Of a stretch of DNA of 64,000 nucleotides, positions 24,902 to 33,463 are shown piece after piece. Every line of letters begins with the position of its first letter. The stretch's first letter is position 1. This stretch comes from Telluria sp042683405 (GTDB lineage Bacteria > Pseudomonadota > Gammaproteobacteria > Burkholderiales > Burkholderiaceae_D): assembly GCF_042683405.1 (NCBI RefSeq), contig NZ_JBHUJS010000012.1, forward strand, positions 62,001 through 126,000, read 5' to 3'. The position numbers and the translations under genes are program-made. The notes below the pieces were generated by a model. That model had not been told where the DNA came from, did no database searches, and was given only the letters and a program-made list of their open reading frames with translations.

Positions 24902-24964
24902 CACTATCGAAACGCGCCGCGGGCGGGAGTACTCTTACGGCTACGCTCTCGTGCGGAGGACTCC

Positions 24965-26749
24965 ATGAAGCATCTCTCCGTTGTCGCGCCCGTCCTGCTG
25001 GCTTGCCTTGCGCTGCCGGCGTTCGCGGGCGGCGATTTCCGCTCTCCCCAGCAGGAAGCGGCCAAGGCCACGCCGCGCACCGACCGGCTGATCGTCAAGT
25101 ACAAGGATGCCGCGCCCGCCGGCAAGGGCGCGGCGCGGGTCCCGCCCATCAACGCGCAGCAGCTGGAACACCTGGGCCAGTCGGGCCGCGCGTTCGGCGC
25201 GACCATGCGCCAGCTGCGCTCGACTGCCACCGGCGCGCACGTGATCGAGGTGAGCCGCAAGCTGAACCGGGCCGAGGCCGAAGCGCTGGCGCGCGACCTG
25301 AAGGCGCGCGATTCCAGCATCGAGTACGTCGAGCCGGACTACCTGCTGCAGCCGATGGCCACGCCGAACGACCCGAGCTATAACCAGCAATGGCATTACT
25401 TCGAGCCGACCGGCGGCATGCGCGCGAACCTGGCCTGGGACAAGGCCACGGGCGCGGGCGTGAACGTGGCCGTGATCGACTCCGGCTACCTGCCCCACGC
25501 GGACCTGAGCGGCCAGATCCTGCCCGGCTACGACTTCATCAGCAGCGCCACGATGGCGAACGATGGCGGCGGCCGCGACAACGATGCGCGCGACACGGGC
25601 GACGCGGTCAACGCCGGCGAATGCTACAGCGGCAGCGCGGCGCAAAACTCCAGCTGGCACGGCACCCACGTGACCGGCACGATCGGCGCCCGGACCAACA
25701 ATGGCGCCGGGGTCGCGGGCGTGGCCTACGGCGCCAAGACCGTGCCGGTGCGCGTGCTGGGCAAATGCGGCGGGTATACCTCCGATATCGCGGACGGCAT
25801 CATCTGGGCATCCGGCGGCACCATCACCGGCGTGCCGCTCAACGCCAACCGCGCGCGCGTGCTGAACCTGTCGCTGGGCGGCAGCGGCAGTTGCAGCATC
25901 ACTTCGCAAAGCGCCATCAACAGCGCCCGTTCGCGCGGATCGGTAGTGGTGGTCGCGGCGGGTAACTCGAGCATCGATGCGGCGAACACCAATCCGGCCA
26001 ACTGCGCCGGCGTGGTGACGGTGGCCGCGACCCAGCGCAACGGGGGCCGGGCGGGATACTCGAACTACGGCGCGGTGGTGGACCTGGCCGCGCCCGGCGG
26101 CGGAACGGGCGGAGCGATCCTGTCGACCCTGAACACCGGCACGCGCGCGCCGCTGGCGGACAGCTACGCCTGGTACCAGGGCACATCGATGGCAACGCCG
26201 CACGTGGCCGGCGTGGCCGCGCTGATGCTGTCGAAGAATCCGAACCTGACCCCGGACGAGGTGGAAGCGAAGCTCAAGTCCACGGCGCGCCCTTTCCCGG
26301 CCGCCTGCAGCGGCTGCGGCGCCGGCATCCTGGACGCGTCGCGCGCGGTCGATGCCGCCCTGCCCGCGGCGACGCCATCCGTCAACATGGCCGAACGGGA
26401 GCCGAACAATACGATGGCGACCTACAACGCGGTGACGGCCAGCGGCACCATTGTCACCGGCAGCATGGCGGCGGCAACCGACAACGACTACTTCCTGGTG
26501 CAGCTCCCCGCCGGCAAATCGCTGACGGCGACGCTCACCATGTCCAGCCCGGTCAACGACTATGATGTGTATGCCTACAATCCCTCCGGCTCCCTGGTGG
26601 CGGCCAGCCAGAACGGATTCGGCCAGACCGACACGGTCAAAGTCCAGAACACCGGCACCACCACAGCGCCCTACTACGTGCGCGTGAAGTTCACCGGCGG
26701 CAACTACGGCGGCACCGCGAGCAGCTACACGCTCCGGCTCACCTGGTAA
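24965..26749 (+). CDS. Secreted subtilisin-like serine protease (S8) 1
   Basis: The 594-residue preproprotein has a signal peptide (to about residue 22), an I9-like propeptide (about 40-130, TDRLIVKYKDAAP to YVEPDYLLQP) and an S8 catalytic domain (about 145-450). The triad is Asp172 (VAVIDSGYLPH), His232 (WHGTHVTGTI) and Ser408 (YQGTSMATPHVAGVAA), with oxyanion Asn334 (AAGNS). Cys pairs suggest disulfides. A C-terminal PPC domain (about 480-594; EPNNTMATYNAV, YFLVQLPAGKSL) is often removed after secretion. GGAGGA precedes the ATG. The next gene is a close paralogue, so this is a tandem duplication. It should be an extracellular protease. Confidence 0.95.
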   Translation: MKHLSVVAPVLLACLALPAFAGGDFRSPQQEAAKATPRTDRLIVKYKDAAPAGKGAARVPPINAQQLEHLGQSGRAFGATMRQLRSTATGAHVIEVSRKLNRAEAEALARDLKARDSSIEYVEPDYLLQPMATPNDPSYNQQWHYFEPTGGMRANLAWDKATGAGVNVAVIDSGYLPHADLSGQILPGYDFISSATMANDGGGRDNDARDTGDAVNAGECYSGSAAQNSSWHGTHVTGTIGARTNNGAGVAGVAYGAKTVPVRVLGKCGGYTSDIADGIIWASGGTITGVPLNANRARVLNLSLGGSGSCSITSQSAINSARSRGSVVVVAAGNSSIDAANTNPANCAGVVTVAATQRNGGRAGYSNYGAVVDLAAPGGGTGGAILSTLNTGTRAPLADSYAWYQGTSMATPHVAGVAALMLSKNPNLTPDEVEAKLKSTARPFPAACSGCGAGILDASRAVDAALPAATPSVNMAEREPNNTMATYNAVTASGTIVTGSMAAATDNDYFLVQLPAGKSLTATLTMSSPVNDYDVYAYNPSGSLVAASQNGFGQTDTVKVQNTGTTTAPYYVRVKFTGGNYGGTASSYTLRLTW

Positions 26750-27097
26750 GCGCCCCCCGCGCCTGGCGCGCGCCGGGCCGCTACCACATTTGTTTCGCCA
26801 AGTTCAATCGTGCGGCGAATCGTGCCGTAAATCTGACACTCGTCCATACCGCTTTTGTGCGGCGCGACAGCACATCCCTCCCTCTGAAGCCAGCCTTGGG
26901 CGCCAAGCCACGCGGCACACGTTTGCTGCGCCGCGCCACATCCCGGCAGTTACATTCCCGTGAATTTTTCCTGACACAAATCTACATTTCCGATACATTT
27001 CATTACAAATAACAACAATATGTATGTCAAGTAACACGGAATCGAATGTGGTTGTTTGCAAGGTCTTCCCGAAGTCAAACCTCATACAGGAAAAAAC
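26750..27097. other. Intergenic region between the two S8 proteases
   Basis: These 348 bp hold no convincing gene. The first 200 bp are GC-rich. The last 130 bp before the second protease are AT-rich (from about 26960) and should contain its promoter, but I cannot pick a –35/–10 pair with confidence. No terminator-like hairpin with a T-run follows the first protease, so some readthrough is possible. Confidence 0.5.
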
Positions 27098-28885
27098 ATG
27101 ATCCACAAGCAAAGCTTCTTCGCACTGGCCGCAATGGCAGGATTCTTTGGCGCAGCATTTGCAGGCGTTCCCCAGTACCAGTCCCCGACCGTTCAGCCGT
27201 CGGGCGAGACCGACCGCCTGATCGTGAAGTACAAGGACGCAAGCCCGGCCGCCAAGGGCGCCGCCCACGTGCCGCCGATCGGCGATCGCATCGCCCACGT
27301 CGACCGGGCCGGCCGCCAGTTCGGCCTGCAGATGCGTGCCCTGCGCACCACCGCTACCGGCGCGCACGTCCTGCAGATCAACAAGCGCATCACCCGCGCG
27401 GAAGCCGAAGCACTGGCGCGCGAACTCGCGTCGCGCGATGCGACTGTCGCCTACGCCGAGCCGGACCTGATCATGGAAAAGATGGGGACGCCGAACGATA
27501 CCTACTACTCGTACCAATGGCACTATTTTGACGCGGTGGGCGGTATGCGCGCCGACCTCGCATGGGACAAATCGATCGGCACCGGCGTCACCGTCGCGGT
27601 GATCGACACCGGCTACCGCCCGCACGTCGACCTGGCCGCCAACCTCCTGCCGGGCTATGACTTCATCAGCACCCTGTCCATCGCCAACGACGGCGACCTG
27701 CGCGACAGCGATGCCAGCGATCCGGGCGACGCCGTCGTGGCCGGCGAGTGCGGCATGGGCAAGCCGATCAGCGACCAGTCGTCCAGCTGGCACGGAACCC
27801 ACGTGTCCGGCACCATCGCCGCCGTCACCAACAATGGCCTGGGCATGGCGGGCGTGGCGTACGGCGCCAAGGTGGTACCGGTGCGCGTACTGGGTAAGTG
27901 CGGCGGCTACACCTCCGACATCGCCGACGGCATCATCTGGGCATCCGGCGGCACCGTCTCCGGCGTTCCGGCCAACGCCAACCCGGCCAAGGTGCTGAAC
28001 ATGTCGCTGGGCGGCTCCGGCTCGTGCAGCACCACCACCCAGAGCGCGATCAACACCGCACGCTCGCGCGGCTCGGTGGTCATCGTCGCGGCCGGTAATT
28101 CCAATGTCAACGCATCCAATGCCAACCCGGCCAACTGCGCGGGCGTCGTCACGATCGCGGCCACGACCAAGAGCGGTGGACGTGCGTCGTACTCCAACTA
28201 CGGCACCGTGGTCGACCTGGCGGCACCTGGCGGCGATTCCAGCGGCTACGTGTGGTCCACGCTGAACTCGGGCACCACGGTACCGCTGGCGGACAACTAT
28301 GCCGGCTACCAGGGCACCTCGATGGCGACCCCGCACGTGGCCGGCGTGGCTGCGCTGATGCTGTCGAAGAATCCTGCGCTGACGCCTGACGAAATCGAGA
28401 ACAAGCTGAAGGCGACTGCACGCGCATTCCCTGCCACCTGCAGCGGCTGCGGCACCGGCATCCTTGACGCGAACGCTGCGGTCGATGCGGCATTCGGCGT
28501 CACGCCGACGCCTACCACCACGATCGCCGAGGTGGAGACCAACAACAGCACCGGCCGTGCGCAGGCAATTACGGCCAGCGACACCACGGTCAACGGCACC
28601 ATCTCGAAGTCGAATGACCTCGACTACTACGTGGTGCAGCTCCCGGCCGGCAAGACGCTGTCGGCGACGCTGACCATGTCGAACACCACCAACGACTACG
28701 ACCTGAACGCCTACAATTCCTCGGGCGCGCTGGTGGCGGCTAGCTCGAACGGTCCTGGCGCGAGCGACGCGGTCTCCGTGCAGAACACCGGTACGGCGAC
28801 GCTGCCGGTCTATGTGCGCGTAAACTTCATGTCGGGTGCGACCGGCGCCACCAACGGCAAGTACACGCTCAAGCTGATCTGGTAA
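27098..28885 (+). CDS. Secreted subtilisin-like serine protease (S8) 2
   Basis: The start at 27098 gives a signal peptide (MIHKQSFFALAAMAGFFGAAFAG) with AGGA seven bases upstream; a longer in-frame start at 27056 lacks this. The 595-residue protein is collinear with the upstream protease. It has a propeptide, a catalytic domain with Asp170 (VAVIDTGYRPH), His232 (WHGTHVSGTI) and Ser408 (YQGTSMATPHVAG), and a C-terminal PPC domain. The stretch from VPVRVLGKCGG through WASGG is identical between the two proteins, while signal peptides and PPC domains differ more. The gene is followed by a GGGGAC palindrome and a bidirectional terminator. Confidence 0.95.
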   Translation: MIHKQSFFALAAMAGFFGAAFAGVPQYQSPTVQPSGETDRLIVKYKDASPAAKGAAHVPPIGDRIAHVDRAGRQFGLQMRALRTTATGAHVLQINKRITRAEAEALARELASRDATVAYAEPDLIMEKMGTPNDTYYSYQWHYFDAVGGMRADLAWDKSIGTGVTVAVIDTGYRPHVDLAANLLPGYDFISTLSIANDGDLRDSDASDPGDAVVAGECGMGKPISDQSSSWHGTHVSGTIAAVTNNGLGMAGVAYGAKVVPVRVLGKCGGYTSDIADGIIWASGGTVSGVPANANPAKVLNMSLGGSGSCSTTTQSAINTARSRGSVVIVAAGNSNVNASNANPANCAGVVTIAATTKSGGRASYSNYGTVVDLAAPGGDSSGYVWSTLNSGTTVPLADNYAGYQGTSMATPHVAGVAALMLSKNPALTPDEIENKLKATARAFPATCSGCGTGILDANAAVDAAFGVTPTPTTTIAEVETNNSTGRAQAITASDTTVNGTISKSNDLDYYVVQLPAGKTLSATLTMSNTTNDYDLNAYNSSGALVAASSNGPGASDAVSVQNTGTATLPVYVRVNFMSGATGATNGKYTLKLIW

Positions 28886-28892
28886 AGAAGGC

Positions 28893-28921
28893 GGGGACCG
28901 TCCCCTGCCGGGGACGGTCCC
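28893..28921. repeat. GGGGACCGTCCCC palindrome pair
   Basis: GGGGACCGTCCCC-TGCC-GGGGACGGTCCC are two back-to-back palindromes that are also reverse complements of each other. The same theme appears at 5495-5522, 13533-13572, 52139-52150, 54467-54499, 61737-61749 and, inside a gene, 57041-57091. Confidence 0.7.
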
Positions 28922-28944
28922 TGTTCTTTAGTCCCTGGACAAAC

Positions 28945-28972
28945 AAAAAGGGTGGCATGCGCCACCCTTTTT
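28945..28972. terminator. Bidirectional terminator between protease 2 and cheA
   Basis: AAAAAGGGTGGC-ATGC-GCCACCCTTTTT is a perfect stem flanked by A- and T-runs. It can end transcription of both convergent genes. Confidence 0.9.
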
Positions 28973-28991
28973 CCATTCCGGCGCGGCCGGC

Positions 28992-30842
28992 TTATGCAGC
29001 CAGGCGCACTGCCGAACGGCACTGGTCCATCAGGAACGACAGCCCCACTACCAGCACCAGCTCGCCCTCGGCCGAGCGCGCGGTGCCGGTGATGCCTTCC
29101 ACCGACAGCGCCGTCATCGGCTTGATCACCAGGTCGGCGGTGCCGTCCACGGCATTCACCGACAGGATGTACGGGCTTGGCGCATTGATCACGACGCCCA
29201 CGCGTTCCACGTTGTCCTCGTAGGACAGCGCGGACGCCAGCGAGCGCACCGGCAGCGGACGGCCCTGGTCGCGCAGCACCGGGGCGCCGCCGACACGTTC
29301 GAATTCCTCCGGCAGCTCGACCACGCGCTCGACCGCCGCCATCGGCAGCGCCAGCTGGGCGCCCGAGGTGGAGACCAGCATGGTCGGGACGATCGACAGT
29401 TCGATCGGCAGGCGGATCGAGAAGCGGGTGCCGCTGCCCAGCTGCGAATCGATGCGGATCGCGCCGCGGTTCTTTTCCACGGCGGTGCGCACCACGTCCA
29501 TGCCGACGCCGCGGCCCGAGACCGAAGACGCCACTTCCTTGGTCGAGAAGCCCGGCAGGAACACCAGCTGGTATGCCTCGTCGTCGGTCGGCGCGCCGTT
29601 CTCGGCGATCAGGCCCTTCTCGAACGCCTTCTTGCGCAGCTTGACCGGGTCCATGCCCTTGCCGTCGTCCTGCAGCACGATCATGACGCTGTTCGCTTCC
29701 TGCCATGCCTTGAGCGAGATGTAGGCCTTGGCCGGCTTGCCCGCAGCGACGCGGTCTTCCGGCGACTCGACGCCGTGGTCGAGCGCGTTGCGCAGCATGT
29801 GCACCAGCGGGTCGTACAGGCTGTCCACCACCACGCGGTCGACTTCCGTCTCCGCGCCTTCGATGGTCAGCTCGACGTCCTTGCCCAGGTCCTTGGCCAG
29901 CTCGCGCACGAGGCGCGGGAATTTCTGAAACAGACGGCCGACCGGCTGCATGCGGGTCGCCAGCGTGGCGCGCTGCAGCTCGGCGGAGTAGCGCGACGCG
30001 CGCTCCAGCGTCTCGGTCAGGGTCGCCATCAGCACGCCGGCCTGGCCCTCGAACTTGAACTGCTGCAGGCGCTCCATCAGCACGGCGGCCTGGTTGGCTG
30101 CCTGCACCGATTCGCCGGCCACTTCCAGCAACGCGTCCAGCTTGACCGCGTCGATACGGATCGAGTCTTCCTTGGCCGGGGCGGTGTTCGGACGCGCTTC
30201 CGCGTTGCCGCCGCGGCGGTCCACGCCGTCCCAGGTGCCCTTGGCCTTGGCGATTTCCGCCGGCGTGACGACCACGTCGGCCTCGGCCGCCGCAGCCGGC
30301 GCGGCTGCCGGCACATGGGTGCCGGGCGGGACGACCGCCATGTACATGGCTTCCCAGTCGAGGCCATCGGCGCCTGGCGCGGTGGCCGCTGGCACGGCCT
30401 GCAGCACCGGAGCCGGCGCTTTCGGCGCAGGGGCGGCCGCGGCCGGGGCGGCGTGCTCCTTGCCGTCGATGGCGTCCTTCAGCATCGATTCGAGCGCAGG
30501 CGGCAACGGGGCCAGCTGCTCCGGATCGGTGCCGTTGTTCAGCGCGTTGAGCTGGTCGGCCACAAAGCCGGAAGCCTGCAGCGCCGCCTCGATCGACAGC
30601 GGCGTGACCGGCGCGGCGCCGGTGCGCAGCGCGTCGAACAGGTTTTCCGTGAGGTGGCAGGCCCCGACCAGCGCGGTCAGGTTCATGAAGCCGGCGCCGC
30701 CCTTGATCGTGTGGAAGGAGCGGAAAACGGCGTTCAGCGTTTCCTTGTTGGTGGGATCGCGTTCGAGGCTGAGCAGGTGCTCTTCGACATTGACCGCCAG
30801 GTCAAGCGCCTCGACCACGAAGTCCTTGAGCATATCGTCCAT
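28992..30842 (-). CDS. cheA: Chemotaxis histidine kinase CheA
   Basis: The 616-residue protein starts with a P1/Hpt domain whose phosphorylated residue is His44 (FRSFHTIKGGAGF). A long Ala/Pro linker without a recognisable P2 (CheY-binding) domain follows. Then come the P3 dimerisation helices (KLDALLEVAGESVQAANQAAVL), the P4 ATPase (HMLRNALDHGVESPEDR, DDGKGMDP, GRGVGMDVVRTAVEKNRG, GSGTRFSIRLPIELSI) and a C-terminal P5/CheW-like domain. It should phosphorylate CheY-type regulators under chemoreceptor control. It is coupled to cheZ by a one-base overlap. No cheY, cheW or receptor gene lies nearby, so it works with partners encoded elsewhere. Confidence 0.93.
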   Translation of the reverse strand: MDDMLKDFVVEALDLAVNVEEHLLSLERDPTNKETLNAVFRSFHTIKGGAGFMNLTALVGACHLTENLFDALRTGAAPVTPLSIEAALQASGFVADQLNALNNGTDPEQLAPLPPALESMLKDAIDGKEHAAPAAAAPAPKAPAPVLQAVPAATAPGADGLDWEAMYMAVVPPGTHVPAAAPAAAAEADVVVTPAEIAKAKGTWDGVDRRGGNAEARPNTAPAKEDSIRIDAVKLDALLEVAGESVQAANQAAVLMERLQQFKFEGQAGVLMATLTETLERASRYSAELQRATLATRMQPVGRLFQKFPRLVRELAKDLGKDVELTIEGAETEVDRVVVDSLYDPLVHMLRNALDHGVESPEDRVAAGKPAKAYISLKAWQEANSVMIVLQDDGKGMDPVKLRKKAFEKGLIAENGAPTDDEAYQLVFLPGFSTKEVASSVSGRGVGMDVVRTAVEKNRGAIRIDSQLGSGTRFSIRLPIELSIVPTMLVSTSGAQLALPMAAVERVVELPEEFERVGGAPVLRDQGRPLPVRSLASALSYEDNVERVGVVINAPSPYILSVNAVDGTADLVIKPMTALSVEGITGTARSAEGELVLVVGLSFLMDQCRSAVRLAA

Positions 30843-31672
30843 CAGAACCCCAGATCGGCGAGAAGATCGTCAACACTGTCCTGCGAAAGCGCCACTGCCG
30901 GCACCGACGGCCCGCTCATGATCGACTCCTGCTCCTTGGCGGCCAGGCGCTCGCGCACGGCCGGCGGCGCGCTGTCGCGCAGCAGTTCGGCCAGCTCGTT
31001 TTCGACCGTCTTGGTAATGATTACCACCTTCTTGATCAGCTGGCCGGTAATGTCCTGGAAGTCCTGCGCCATCATGATGTCCAGCAGGCGGGCCTTTTCC
31101 GCCTCGGTCGCCGCGGTCACCATGCGCGCGAAGCCGCGGCTGTCGCCGGCCAGCGCCTTGAATTCGTCGATCGACAGCTTGCCGCTGAAGAGGTCTTCCC
31201 AGCGCTGCTCCATCGCGCGCGCTTCCTGCGACAGCTTGTCCTGCTCGGGCATACCTTCGTCGAGGGTGTTGAGCACCTTGTTGGCAGCCTGCTCGGTCAG
31301 CGTGGCGACATATTCCAGGCGGTCCTGGGCATCCACGATCTGGGTCGAGGCTTCGGTGAGCGCCTTGTCGTAGCCCAGTTCGCGCAGCGAGTCGTGCAGC
31401 AGGCGCACGATGCCGCCGAGGCGTTCGTACATCGGATTGTCGCCATGCTCGCCTTCTTCATGGGCAGCCGGCGCCGCAGGGGTGTCGGCTGCCGGCGCCG
31501 GTTCGGCGCGGGTGGCCGACACCTGGTCGAACAGGGCTTCCAGGTCGTCCTCGTCCGCCACCGGAGCAGGCGCTACGGGCGCAGGCGCCACCGCCGGCGC
31601 TGCTGCACTGGCCGCGCGCTGCGCGGACACTTCCTCGAACAGTGCGTCGAAATCATCAGCGGCGTTGGTCAT
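30842..31672 (-). CDS. cheZ: Protein phosphatase CheZ
   Basis: The 276-residue protein begins MTNAADDFDALFEEVSAQ. A second copy of that acidic motif (DDLEALFDQVSATR) follows after a Pro/Ala linker, and the C-terminal end repeats the theme (DSVDDLLADLGF), where CheZ binds CheY-P. The conserved catalytic region is IMMAQDFQDITGQLIKKV, with the Asp/Gln pair. CheZ removes phosphate from CheY-P. Start 31672 has AGGA five bases before it. I did not find a sigma-28 type promoter upstream. Confidence 0.92.
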   Translation of the reverse strand: MTNAADDFDALFEEVSAQRAASAAAPAVAPAPVAPAPVADEDDLEALFDQVSATRAEPAPAADTPAAPAAHEEGEHGDNPMYERLGGIVRLLHDSLRELGYDKALTEASTQIVDAQDRLEYVATLTEQAANKVLNTLDEGMPEQDKLSQEARAMEQRWEDLFSGKLSIDEFKALAGDSRGFARMVTAATEAEKARLLDIMMAQDFQDITGQLIKKVVIITKTVENELAELLRDSAPPAVRERLAAKEQESIMSGPSVPAVALSQDSVDDLLADLGF

Positions 31673-32117
31673 AATTCCTGCTTCTCCATTCATTCATCTA
31701 TAAATTCGCACCGAACCCGTCAGTGAGCGCCGCGTTAAAGTGACTGTCGGCAACATCCATTGACGCGAGTGTATCAGTGCGCTACACGGCGGTAAATCTC
31801 GGCGTTTGGCGCTTTTCAAAAACCACGCAGAAAATTGTCCAGCCGATACGAAAAATCGGTATGAGTGTTGTATTCCGTAATCTTACCACCGGTTTGTTTC
31901 CCAGAAGAATTGATAAATGGTTACCAGCAAGCTCTGCCGTAAATGCCGAGGTGCGTAGTCCTGTTCCGAAACGGATGAGTTTGATACAAATCAAACTCAA
32001 GCGCGCTTGGCATCGCAAAGCGCCGGACTAGAATGCAGAATGGGTTGTTGTCGCGGGGCGTAGCCGGACAGGCGCGCCCTGGCAACGGTCCGAACCTGCC
32101 ACCCCCGGGAGAGTGCC
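31673..32117. other. Intergenic region between cheZ and the stress-protein gene
   Basis: This 445-bp stretch holds no gene I can support. It is notably AT-richer than the coding sequence around it. It contains a small dyad (CCGAT-N7-ATCGG near 31842) and the FNR-type box listed separately. It must carry the divergent promoters for cheZ (minus) and the universal stress gene (plus). A –10-like TAGAAT is at 32029-32034. Confidence 0.6.
31981..31994. promoter_or_regulatory. FNR-type box upstream of the universal stress gene
   Basis: TTGAT-ACAA-ATCAA matches the FNR/ANR consensus exactly, and the symmetry extends four bases further on each side (GAGT/ACTC). Its centre is about 130 bp before the downstream ATG and about 44 bp before a –10-like TAGAAT. 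An FNR-family regulator with the matching recognition helix is encoded 1.5 kb away. Confidence 0.8.
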
Positions 32118-32582
32118 ATGTATCGGAAGATTCTGATTACGACCGACGGTTCCACGGTATCGCAGCACACGGCATGCGCCGGCGTGCGTTTCGCCCAGCA
32201 AATGCAAGCCGAAGTGCTGGCCCTGTATGTCGCGCCCGAGTACCAGTACCCGGTGTACGTCGAGATTGTCCCGCCGGCCTACCCGAGCGAGAACGAGTAC
32301 CAGGAGGCGATGGTGCGCACGGGCGCCGAACACTTGCGGCCAATTATGGAAAAGGCCGCGGCCTGCGGGCTGGCCGCCAACAGCCTGACGGTGTTTTCAG
32401 ACGCGACCGCGCTCAAGATCGTCGAGGTAGCCGAACAGTATGATTGCGACCTGATCTTCATCGGCTCGCACGGCCGCAGCGGCTGGGGCCAGGTCCTGCT
32501 GGGCAGCGTGACGAACAAGGTGTTGTCCCACACCACCAAGCCAGTGCTGGTGCACCGGCTGATCGAGCAACCTGTTGATTAG
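32118..32582 (+). CDS. Universal stress protein (UspA family)
   Basis: The 154-residue protein begins MYRKILITTDGSTVSQHTACAGVRFA. It ends with the nucleotide-binding signature DLIFIGSHGRSGWGQVLLGSVTNKVLSHTTKPVLVHRL, including the G-2X-G-9X-G(S/T) loop, so it is likely an ATP-binding member. Such proteins are often induced by low oxygen or growth arrest. The perfect FNR box upstream supports oxygen or redox control. The gene is the first of a three-gene plus-strand set with a response regulator and an FNR-like regulator. Confidence 0.92.
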   Translation: MYRKILITTDGSTVSQHTACAGVRFAQQMQAEVLALYVAPEYQYPVYVEIVPPAYPSENEYQEAMVRTGAEHLRPIMEKAAACGLAANSLTVFSDATALKIVEVAEQYDCDLIFIGSHGRSGWGQVLLGSVTNKVLSHTTKPVLVHRLIEQPVD

Positions 32583-32636
32583 TAGCAGTAAAATATTTAC
32601 ACTGAAACAACATCGACTGCGCCCGAACGCGAACCT

Positions 32637-33281
32637 ATGATCAAAATTGTCATTGCGGACGACCACACCATCATGCGCGAGGGTCTCAAGCGCATCCTGG
32701 ACGGCGCCCTCGACATCGACATCACGGGCGAAGCGACCAACGGCTTCGAGGTCCTGGCGCTGGTGCGCCAGGGTGGGTTCGACCTGCTGCTGCTCGACCT
32801 GTCGATGCCGGGCCGCAGCGGTGTCGACCTCATCCGCCAGATCCGCAGCGAAGCGCCCAAGCTGGCCATCCTGATCCTCACCATGCACGAGGAAGAGCAG
32901 TACGCGGTGCGCGCGATCCGCGCCGGCGCCCAGGGCTATCTGACCAAGGAAAGCGCGGGCACCCAGCTGGTGGGCGCGATCCGCAAGGTGGCCTCCGGGC
33001 GCCCCTACATCAGTACCGAGGTGGCCGAGCAGCTCGCCCTCAACATCATGACGCCCAGCGAGCAGCTGCTGCACAAGCAGCTGTCCGACCGCGAATTCGA
33101 AGTGTTTTCGCTGCTGGTCGCGGGACGCTCGATCACCGAAATCGCCAACAACCTGCACCTGTCGGTCAAGACCGTCTCGACCCACAAGACCCGCATCATG
33201 CAGAAAATGGGCATGACCTCGCTGTCCGAAATGGTCCAGTACGCCGTCGCCCACCGTCTCCTGTCCCCGTTCAAGTCCTGA
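32637..33281 (+). CDS. NarL/FixJ-type response regulator (BvgA-like)
   Basis: The 214-residue protein has a receiver domain (about 1-120) with acidic pocket ADDH, phospho-acceptor Asp54 (LLLLDLSMPG) and Lys in YLTKESAG. A LuxR-type HTH (about 150-210) reads LSDREFEVFSLLVAGRSITEIANNLHLSVKTVSTHKTRIMQKMGM. No histidine kinase gene is adjacent, so the partner is unknown. BvgA, a member of this family, recognises inverted TTTCCTA heptads, and exactly such a palindrome lies 33 bp after this gene and upstream of the next one. A local target is therefore likely. The AT-rich gap of 54 bp before it may carry its own promoter. Confidence 0.92.
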   Translation: MIKIVIADDHTIMREGLKRILDGALDIDITGEATNGFEVLALVRQGGFDLLLLDLSMPGRSGVDLIRQIRSEAPKLAILILTMHEEEQYAVRAIRAGAQGYLTKESAGTQLVGAIRKVASGRPYISTEVAEQLALNIMTPSEQLLHKQLSDREFEVFSLLVAGRSITEIANNLHLSVKTVSTHKTRIMQKMGMTSLSEMVQYAVAHRLLSPFKS

Positions 33282-33313
33282 GCGCCGTTCTGCCTGTGGA
33301 AATTAAAATCCGT

Positions 33314-33327
33314 TAGGAAATTTCCTA
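33314..33327. promoter_or_regulatory. Inverted heptad palindrome TAGGAAATTTCCTA
   Basis: A perfect 14-bp palindrome lies between the response-regulator gene and the FNR-like gene, about 140 bp before the latter's ATG. The half-site TTTCCTA equals the BvgA heptad known from Bordetella. A related sequence (GGGAAATTATCCTACA) lies at about 45020-45035. Confidence 0.6.
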
Positions 33328-33463
33328 CAAGACTACGCAGGCTCCTACTCCGATATTCAGCCAACGCTGATATTCATGCCGACCTCAACTTGGCATACTG
33401 ATTTTCAACGAACCGACTTGCTTGCAGGTCACTGTAGTACCCGAAAATCAACAGGAGATAAGC

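Noticed and set aside
31673..31800. Flagellar sigma-28 promoter for cheZ–cheA
   Set aside because: I looked for TAAA with GCCGATAA at the usual spacing on the minus strand and found no acceptable match.
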